NCBI GenBank assembly: GCA_020832305.1
Contig: JAFIEV010000001.1
Coordinates: forward strand, 1 to 48,011
From: Cyclobacteriaceae bacterium
Lineage (GTDB): Bacteria > Bacteroidota > Bacteroidia > Cytophagales > Cyclobacteriaceae
Direction: 5' to 3'
Length of the DNA: 48,011 bases
Part shown: piece after piece, positions 42,841 to 48,011 of the stretch
How the letters are laid out: the number at the start of each line of letters is the position of its first letter
Numbering within the stretch: position 1 is the first letter of the stretch
The notes under the pieces: generated by a model
What the model saw: only the letters and a program-made list of their open reading frames with translations
Told to the model about the DNA's origin: nothing
Databases searched by the model: none
Translations under genes and position numbers: made by a program

Positions 42841-43092
42841 ATGATTGTTGCCAATTACTCTGAATTCAGATCCGGACTTAAGGAATACCTGGATGCTGTG
42901 GAAGAAAACAACGAAATACTTGTTGTAAAAAGGAAAAGTGGAAAAGGCGCTGTTATGATATCCCTTGATGAGTACAACTCAATGATGGAGACCATGCACC
43001 TGCTTAGTTCCCGTAAAAATGCGCAGCGACTTTTTGAATCTATTCAGCAAATGAGGGATGGGAAGACCATCAATCCAACAATAGAGGAGTGA
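42841..43092 (+). CDS. yefM: YefM-type antitoxin
   Basis: The 83-residue antitoxin of a type II pair; it binds and neutralises YoeB and, with it, represses the operon. The N-terminal Phd/YefM DNA-binding fold is visible (MIVANYSEFRSGLKEYLDAV, then VVKRKSGKGAVMISLDEYNSM near 28-48), followed by the helical toxin-binding C-terminus (LLSSRKNAQRLFESI). The length is normal. The toxin gene starts one base after the stop. It is flanked by composite repeats on both sides, which suggests it arrived as a unit. Confidence 0.94.
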   Translation: MIVANYSEFRSGLKEYLDAVEENNEILVVKRKSGKGAVMISLDEYNSMMETMHLLSSRKNAQRLFESIQQMRDGKTINPTIEE

Positions 43093-43093
43093 A

Positions 43094-43354
43094 ATGTTGC
43101 TGACCTTTACTGAAAACGCATGGGAAGATTACCTGTATAAGCAAAATACAGATAAGAAAATGTTTAGAAAAATCAACGAACTCATAAAAGTCATAAAGAG
43201 AACCCCCTATGAAGGGATAGGCAAGCCTGAGCCTTTAAAATATGATTTAGCAGGACATTGGTCAAGAAGGATTGACAGGGAACACCGGCTTGTATATCAG
43301 GTACTTGACAGTCAGCTTTTTATTTTGGCGTGCAGGTTTCATTATGATTCGTAG
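43094..43354 (+). CDS. yoeB: YoeB-type ribosome-dependent mRNA endonuclease toxin
   Basis: The 86-residue toxin cuts mRNA at the start codon region on the ribosome. It aligns with E. coli YoeB across its length, including INELIKVIKRTPYEGIGKPEPL (27-48) and WSRRIDREHRLVY (56-68). The catalytic residues fall at the same numbers as in E. coli: Glu46, Arg65, His83 and Tyr84. The toxin appears intact. It is translationally linked to yefM with a 1-nt gap. Confidence 0.95.
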   Translation: MLLTFTENAWEDYLYKQNTDKKMFRKINELIKVIKRTPYEGIGKPEPLKYDLAGHWSRRIDREHRLVYQVLDSQLFILACRFHYDS

Positions 43355-43487
43355 CTAGCCAGGAGGAAGTTAGTTTTTAATATGTGGTGCCTGATGTGAT
43401 GGGCGATGGGTGTTGAGTTGGTTAGTTGGTTAGTTGTTGAATTGTTGAATTGTTGAATTGTTTAAGTGTTGATTTTTTGAGTGTTAA

Positions 43488-43560
43488 GCCCGTAGGGAAT
43501 TAAAAGGAAATTCTTTACCCTCCCTGTTGTTGGAGTTTTCTCCAACGACCACCCCATATA
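43488..43560. repeat. GTTGGAG hairpin unit, copy 3
   Basis: Perfect stem GTTGGAG-TTTT-CTCCAAC (43529-43546) inside the same 70-nt block, preceded by TTGTTGAA octamers (43432-43470) and followed by AGCTCGAAGCTGGA-type heptamers (43566-43625). Confidence 0.8.
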
Positions 43561-43695
43561 TTGAGTTCGAAGCTCGAAGCTGGAAGCTCGAAGCAAGTTA
43601 GCTGGTGGCTCGTAGTTCGTAGATGAGTGTACAGAGCTGTTAGCTGGGATATACTGTGTGGTAGCTGTCTGGCTTGTTTTCAGGATTTTTTCCGC

Positions 43696-43831
43696 AGTTG
43701 TTAACCCTTGCTGCCGTGGTACATGGCCGCACGTGACACTGAATACTTTGTAATGTAAGTTAATGATATTCAGTGATTTATTGGACAAATAAAGCACACG
43801 CGGCACGCGTGCGCTGGCTAGGGCGCTAGCC
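43696..43831. repeat. three-hairpin element, copy 3
   Basis: GTTGTTAAC flank, first stem (TACATG-GCCG-CACGTG), perfect central arms CACTGAATA / TATTCAGTG, final stem CACGCG-GCA-CGCGTG, then GCTGGC and a doubled GCGCTAGCC end. It stops 13 nt before the exosortase stop codon. Confidence 0.85.
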
Positions 43832-43843
43832 TGCTTGAATGTT

Positions 43844-44428
43844 TCAGGCAACTTTACCGCGGGTGTAAAAATAAAAGTAAATCAATATGCAGGTGTATAC
43901 CACGATGTTGAAAATATCGTGGTGGTCGATAAAACGAAAAAAGCCATAATGACCCTCTGTATATACCACTGCCAATCCGCCAATCCGAATCACATTCAAT
44001 AATATGATCATAATCAACCCGCCTGTCAGGTGCAGGATCTTTCGCTTCCAGGCAGAAGGCCAGGCCAATATCAGGGCGCTGTACACTGACATAATGCCAT
44101 AGCCCATGCAGGAATAAACCATCTTCACGCTGCTTCCGCCTGTTATATGCATATGATAATCGCTGTAGGTGGCGGGATAACCCAGCATCCTTGCAAAAAG
44201 ACTGCCGCCCCATAATAAAAAGCGCCGGAATCCTCCGGCCAGATCGAGGTGTTCCGATAAAAACGGACTATAAACCCTTCCTCCCGGTGAGGTAATGCCG
44301 ATGTACAGGTGAATTATTCCGTATAAGCCCGCGAAATACACCACACTTTTCAATACAAACCATACCATTACCATGGTCTCTTTGCCAATATATTCCTCCA
44401 TTTTCAGGTATACCTTGTGTTTTTTCAT
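43844..44428 (-). CDS. exosortase/archaeosortase family transpeptidase
   Basis: A small integral membrane protein (194 residues, about six helices) with the three conserved exosortase residues: Cys107 (VYSCMGYG), Arg148 (LNVIRIGG) and His169 or His170 (FIDHHDIFN). Such enzymes cut PEP-CTERM-like signals and join the target to a membrane or cell-surface anchor. It belongs with the compact Bacteroidota forms; which named subfamily cannot be told from sequence alone. An alternative start is Met10 (MEEYIGKE, 44401). It is alone between two composite repeats; the likely substrate at 40641 is 3 kb away and the glycosyltransferase at 46247 lies upstream on the same strand. Confidence 0.88.
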   Translation of the reverse strand: MKKHKVYLKMEEYIGKETMVMVWFVLKSVVYFAGLYGIIHLYIGITSPGGRVYSPFLSEHLDLAGGFRRFLLWGGSLFARMLGYPATYSDYHMHITGGSSVKMVYSCMGYGIMSVYSALILAWPSAWKRKILHLTGGLIMIILLNVIRIGGLAVVYTEGHYGFFRFIDHHDIFNIVVYTCILIYFYFYTRGKVA

Positions 44429-44562
44429 ATTTATCGCATATTGCTGGTAGTAGTATAGTTGTAACCAGGCATTGTTGGCAAAAATAGTATTTTTAAGCCA
44501 GATTTTATGCGGAATGCGTGATGCGTAAACCGTAATGCGGGATGGGTGGGAGGTGGTTAGTT

Positions 44563-44700
44563 GTTGATGTGTTGAATTGTTGAATTGTTTAAGTGTTGAA
44601 TTGTTTAAGTGTTGAGTTTTTGAGTGTCAAGCCCGTAGGGAATAAAAAGGAAATTCTTTACCCTCCCTGTTGTAGGAGTTTTCTCCAACGACCACCCCAT
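44563..44700. repeat. octamer tract plus GTTGGAG hairpin unit, copy 4
   Basis: TTGTTGAA octamers (44563-44615) lead into the 70-nt block with stem GTAGGAG-TTTT-CTCCAAC (one mismatch, 44672-44689), then AGCTCGA heptamers (44708-44750). The gap 44429-44562 has a GATGCGTAAAC-type motif and no gene. Confidence 0.8.
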
Positions 44701-44825
44701 ATATTGAGTTCGAAGCTCGAAGCTCGAAGCTCGAAGCTCGTAGTTCGTAGATGAGTGTACACAGTGCTGTTAGCTGGGATATACTGTGTGGTAGCTGTCT
44801 GGCTTGTTTTCAGGATTTTTTCCGC

Positions 44826-44950
44826 CGTTGTTAACCCTTGCTGCCGTGTCATGTGTCCCCACGTGACAATGATTGCTTTGTAGTATAAGTTATTGATATT
44901 CAGTATATATATGGGCAAATAAAGCACACGCGGCACGCGTGCGCTGGCTA
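44826..44950. repeat. three-hairpin element, copy 4
   Basis: GTTGTTAAC flank, stem CATGTG-TCCC-CACGTG, changed central arm, final stem CACGCG-GCA-CGCGTG and GCTGGC. Confidence 0.8.
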
Positions 44951-44988
44951 GGGGAACCATGTGAATAGACAAAAAAGAACAGAAGGCT

Positions 44989-45020
44989 ACTTTTCCAAAG
45001 TTTACAATCTTTGGAAAAGT
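44989..45020. repeat. 12-bp perfect hairpin CTTTTCCAAAG type
   Basis: Arms ACTTTTCCAAAG and CTTTGGAAAAGT around an 8-nt loop. No gene lies next to it on either side, so it is a dispersed palindrome rather than an evident terminator. Confidence 0.7.
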
Positions 45021-45081
45021 TGAATAGAGAATAGTGGATATTGCCATATATACTGGATTTAAAATCCGGATTATTTGAATG

Positions 45082-45198
45082 ACTCCGCTGCCGTGGCAAG
45101 TGTTCCCACGTGACACTGAATACTTTATGTTGTAAGTTATAGATATTCATTGCGTTAGTTAACCAATAAAGCACACTCGGCACGCGTGCCCTAACTAG
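45082..45198. repeat. three-hairpin element, copy 5
   Basis: Lacks the GTTAAC opening; first stem CAAGTG-TTCC-CACGTG (one mismatch), central 5' arm CACTGAATA, final stem CACTCG-GCA-CGCGTG, end CCCTAACTAGG. A more diverged copy. Confidence 0.7.
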
Positions 45199-45750
45199 GT
45201 GAGCAGCGGATTTATATATATTCTTTTTTCTAAAGATCGGGTAGATTTTTTATACATTGGCTTTCTGTTACTTTTTTGCTTCAGGTCAAAAAAGTAACCA
45301 AAAAAGCCCGCCGTCCCGTTTCTCTGCGATCACGGGATAAACTCAGCCCTGACCTAAAATAAAGGCCCCGCCCTCCGAAAACAAAACTCGCTGCGCTCAA
45401 ACATTGTTTTCATCAGATGATCGATTGATTTTTAAAGGCCTGATGTAACCTCGCTTTTTAGCTTTTAATACTGGGGCTGGCTACTATGATGCTCGGTTTC
45501 TTCCTTCCCAACCCTTCGCCTTCATTTTTTAACGGTCAGTTCTGCAAGGCAACACCCCCCTAACCCCCCTGAATGGGGGATTTCATCCTGCTAAGGACAA
45601 GCTTTCCTGGCATCCTGCTCGAAATCAGCCTCATAACTCTTTGATTTGAATTTCTGTCATTTTTTTTTCTGTTGTTGGAGTTTCATATAGCTCAGAGTTC
45701 TGAGCTCGTTGTAGCTCGGAGCTCGTTGTCTTGTTTTCAGGACTTTTTCG
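45199..45750. repeat. gene-free region with a 12-bp palindrome at 45267-45298
   Basis: The stem GTTACTTTTTTG / CAAAAAAGTAAC with loop CTTCAGGT is perfect. Downstream come a CTCGCTGCGCTC block (45400) and a CCCCCCTAACCCCCC block (45552) of the sort that recurs in many Bacteroidota genomes. No supported open frame. Confidence 0.65.
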
Positions 45751-45875
45751 GTAGTTTTCTACCCTTGCAGTCGTGGCATGTATCCCCACGTGACACTGAA
45801 TACTTTGTAATGTAAGTTAATGATATTCAGTGTGTATGTTAACAAATAAAGCACACGCGGCACGTGTGCGCTAGC
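45751..45875. repeat. three-hairpin element, copy 6
   Basis: Stem CATGTA-TCCC-CACGTG (one mismatch), central arms CACTGAATA / TATTCAGTG, GTTAACA flank and final CACGCG-GCA-CGTGTG stem with GCTAGC end. Confidence 0.8.
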
Positions 45876-46074
45876 GATGAGTATAAAGCTTATGGTCCTT
45901 GTTTATAACGAGGACCTACAACAGTAGTCATTGATTTCCTGAAATAATCATTTATCTACGCCCTCGTTGTAAATTGAGGCTTTGACGAAACCCCGACTCT
46001 CGGGGTGGAGGCTTTGCCGGAATCCCGTTACTCGGGACAAGGGCGATATTCTCGTGGGTATAATGTTTTTTCGG
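45876..46074. repeat. 200-bp dispersed repeat, second copy
   Basis: Near-identical to 41355-41555. Both copies are followed directly by a three-hairpin element, so the two families travel together. Confidence 0.8.
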
Positions 46075-46198
46075 TAGTTGTCCACCCTTACCGCTGTGTC
46101 ACGTGTCCCCACGTGACACTGAATACATTGCATTATAAGATATTGATATTCAGTGTGTTAGTTAACAAATAAAGCACACGCGGCACGCGTGCGCTAGC
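46075..46198. repeat. three-hairpin element, copy 7
   Basis: Stem CACGTG-TCCC-CACGTG (perfect), arms CACTGAATA / TATTCAGTG, GTTAACA, and CACGCG-GCA-CGCGTG with GCTAGC end. The best preserved copy. It ends 48 nt before the glycosyltransferase stop. Confidence 0.85.
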
Positions 46199-46246
46199 GA
46201 TGGTTGAGCATTAGCTTGTATGTCTCGTAGTTAGCTGCCTTGGCCT

Positions 46247-47389
46247 TCAGGGTGTAAAGAGCTGGAGGTATTTATTTTTTAGATCCGATTGTTGGATGTA
46301 TGCTATGGCTAGTTTTTTGGCACCTATGCTTAGCTTGTCAAAATCTTCCTGCCCTATATCCAGGCAATATTGCAATACATCCAGCCACTTTTGGGTTTGT
46401 CCGAGGTTGAGGTCAAAACCGGCGGACTGTGATTCAAGCGCTCGCCATGGGGTCTGGTCGGAGACGATGACCGGCCGTGCGCAGGAAAGGGCTTCAAAAA
46501 TGGTATGTCCAAAATTTTCTCCGGTAGATGGAAATAGCAGAAAATGATATCCTGCCAGCGTACTTTCAAGGTCATCTGGTTCCAGTATCCCTTTATATTG
46601 CACATGAATGTTTTCGGGCAGCTTTTTTATTTCTTCCCGACACCTTTCCCAGTAGTCAGCATTATACACCGGTCCGTACAGATCGAGCAAGACCATTCCT
46701 TCGGTATTAAATTTCGCCAGCCGTTCTATGGCAAAAAGCTGATTTTTCTCCGGGGATATTCTGGCGATGTTTACCATCCGCAGTTCGCCTTTCGCTTTGT
46801 TTATTCTGTCGTGTTCATCGTTTTGTGCCATCCGGGGGAAATTGCTAACCTCCATTATCGTCACCTTGCTGCCCAGGCATTTTTTGACGTCTTCCACTTC
46901 CTGCGGACTGGTAGCCTGGATGGTGGCTTTTTTATACATTCCCAGCCATTTCGATATATAGATAAAGCTCTTTTTCTTGACACTTTTGCTGCTAAAGGCC
47001 TGGCACGATAGCATGCCCCTTACGGCGACTACCACTTTTTTATTAATCCGGCGGCAGATGAATAGCGGGAGGATGGAATATTTCAGGGAATAGATACCAT
47101 TAACATAAGCGATGTCGAAAGGGGTGGTTTCTATAAGTTTTTTAAGATTACTATAACTGTAATGCTGTTCGGAGAAATAATACACCCTGGCTTTATTTTC
47201 AAAATTCACCCAGGCATTGGGTTTTATACCGGGATAGGGTTCGGTTTGGCAATAGTCGGTATTACGGGTGATGATAAATAGTTCGGCATCCTGATGGAGG
47301 GCATCGACCAGGTTGGCGATGGATCGTGTAGGTCCGCCTGCGCGAAAACCGGGTAAAAACCAATCGATGAAAATGAGTATTTTAGGCAT
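46247..47389 (-). CDS. GT4-family glycosyltransferase
   Basis: A 380-residue retaining glycosyltransferase of the GT-B fold that uses a nucleotide-sugar donor; it most likely builds a surface polysaccharide. N-terminal acceptor lobe: FLPGFRAGGPTRSIANLV (12-29) with the glycine-rich loop. C-terminal donor lobe: RMVNIARISPEKNQLFAIERL near 209-229 and GENFGHTIFEALSCARPVI near 298-316, which holds the E-x7-E motif. The length is typical of the family. It stands alone with repeats on both sides, without a wider polysaccharide locus in view. The start at 47389 (MPKILIFIDWF) is convincing. Acceptor and sugar are unknown. Confidence 0.9.
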   Translation of the reverse strand: MPKILIFIDWFLPGFRAGGPTRSIANLVDALHQDAELFIITRNTDYCQTEPYPGIKPNAWVNFENKARVYYFSEQHYSYSNLKKLIETTPFDIAYVNGIYSLKYSILPLFICRRINKKVVVAVRGMLSCQAFSSKSVKKKSFIYISKWLGMYKKATIQATSPQEVEDVKKCLGSKVTIMEVSNFPRMAQNDEHDRINKAKGELRMVNIARISPEKNQLFAIERLAKFNTEGMVLLDLYGPVYNADYWERCREEIKKLPENIHVQYKGILEPDDLESTLAGYHFLLFPSTGENFGHTIFEALSCARPVIVSDQTPWRALESQSAGFDLNLGQTQKWLDVLQYCLDIGQEDFDKLSIGAKKLAIAYIQQSDLKNKYLQLFTP

Positions 47390-47843
47390 GGTGCAAATAT
47401 AGGGAAGAGGATGCGGAATGCGGAATGCGGAATGGGTGATTCGTTAAGTGTTAAGTGTTAAATGTTAAGTGTTAGCTTGTAGCGGGATACGTGATCGGTG
47501 ATGGGTGTTGAATTGTTGAATTGTTGAATTGTTGAATTGTTGAATTGAATAAAGCTCGTAGCTCGTAGTTGTTTGTACTTCCCTAAATAACGTTGACCGT
47601 TTCTTCTTTTCGTGAAACGGGTTTTAAACCCTGCGTTTCATTGGTTAGAGTAATAACATGTTAGGTTTATAAAACCTGACATGTCTGTTTGCGAGGTCCA
47701 TGATGATTTTCATGAGTCAACCTATAAGATTTTTGCAACCTTATAGGTTTGTAAGTAAATGAAAATCAGTTAAATGTGTGTATTTCGTGAGGACACGAAC
47801 CACGGCGACGGTGGTACATACGGAAAAGCAAGAGAAGAGAGGC
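47390..47843. repeat. intergenic repeats: heptamers, octamers and palindromes
   Basis: GCGGAATGCGGAATG (47412-47430), GTTAAGTGTTAAGTG units, TTGTTGAA octamers (47507-47547) and AGCTCGTAG (47552-47570). Two hairpins follow: ACATGTTAGGTTT / AAACCTGACATGT (47656-47684, one mismatch) and AACCTATAAG / CTTATAGGTT (47719-47749). A reversed TTCGTG-AGGA-CACGAA hairpin lies near 47787-47803. No gene is seen. Confidence 0.7.
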
Positions 47844-48011
47844 TTATTGGTTTTCCTCCAGTATTTTTTTAATTTCATTAAGGGAAAGTCCAGATGCTTC
47901 TGAAATCATTTCTATATCGGCTCCTGCTTTGTGAAAGTTCATAACCATTTTTTTCATGGTTTCTTCTCTACCTTCTTCTCTACCTTCTTCCCTGCCTACT
48001 TCTCTACCTTC
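47844..48011 (-). CDS. C-terminal part of an Rpn/PD-(D/E)XK transposase-like protein, truncated by window end
   Basis: Only the last 55 codons are inside the window (stop TAA complementary to 47844-47846). They begin with four GRE-type repeats (EGREVGREEGREEGREE), encoded by a 12-bp tandem repeat, then a helical end MKKMVMNFHKAGADIEMI and SGLSLNEIKKILEEN. Tails of this form (EGRE repeats plus a GLSxxEI helix pair) are typical of Rpn-family recombination-promoting nucleases and related PD-(D/E)XK proteins in Bacteroidota. The catalytic part lies beyond the window, so the family call is by the tail alone. Confidence 0.7.
   Translation of the reverse strand, partial: EGREVGREEGREEGREETMKKMVMNFHKAGADIEMISEASGLSLNEIKKILEENQ

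Noticed and set aside
41011-45183. Recurring minus-strand open frames of 97-152 codons in four copies of the composite repeat (around 41011, 42312, 43462, 44658)
   Set aside because: They are similar because they are translated hairpins and microrepeats; they begin and end inside repeat parts, have no plausible start region and vary at repeat-unit lengths.
41233-46198. Integron attC sites in the three-hairpin elements
   Set aside because: The flanks have GTTAAC but not the RYYYAAC / GTTRRRY core pair, and no tyrosine integrase gene is in the window.

Overview
The window is a piece of a Bacteroidota chromosome, most likely of the order Cytophagales. The signs are a fused CcoN-CcoO cbb3 oxidase, a DUF4290 gene beside murA, a type IX secretion (T9SS) C-terminal sorting domain, an NtrC-type activator without a Fis domain, and several promoter-like TAnnTTTG (-7) boxes of the Bacteroidota kind. 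No tRNA, rRNA operon, prophage, CRISPR array or intact transposase was seen.

From 1 to about 25 kb the window is mostly housekeeping and respiration. The order is: RNase P RNA; a sigma-54 response regulator; a DUF3109 protein; the PcrA/UvrD helicase; DUF4290-murA-beta-propeller (an operon with a 1-nt overlap and a 10-nt gap; MurA has Asp in place of the catalytic Cys); dnaN divergent from purine nucleoside phosphorylase; then a full cbb3 oxidase locus (ccoI-ccoS-[operator-like palindrome]-ccoNO-ccoQ-ccoP-ccoG-ccoH-SafE/DsbD-like). A membrane-anchored thioredoxin, an orphan histidine kinase, an amtB-PII pair and an exported agmatine-deiminase-like enzyme follow.

From 27.6 to 40.6 kb there is one gene for a secreted protein of about 4,313 residues. 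It holds 18 tandem beta-sandwich domains of about 154 residues. They fall into three sequence classes repeated in strict C-A-B order, so the array is six copies of a three-domain unit of about 460 residues. The C-terminal part has two cohesin-like segments, a dockerin-like segment and a T9SS sorting domain. Thirty-seven bases downstream is a 58-residue protein made of a signal peptide, a Pro-rich PIPIDGG motif, a membrane helix and a basic tail. It looks like a minimal exosortase-type sorting substrate.

From 40.9 kb to the end, small gene units sit between copies of a composite repeat: an antitoxin-like orphan, yefM-yoeB, an exosortase with Cys/Arg/His catalytic residues, and a GT4 glycosyltransferase. 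The composite repeat joins 7- and 8-mer microrepeats, a GTTGGAG/CTCCAAC hairpin and a three-hairpin REPIN-like element. Related dispersed repeats also fill the gaps at 1-203, 7963-9110, 20008-20850 and 26702-27200. The window ends inside the C-terminal tail of an Rpn/PD-(D/E)XK-type protein.

The most interesting points are the three-domain super-periodicity of the giant protein, the exosortase with a candidate mini-substrate nearby, and the repeat-flanked gene units.
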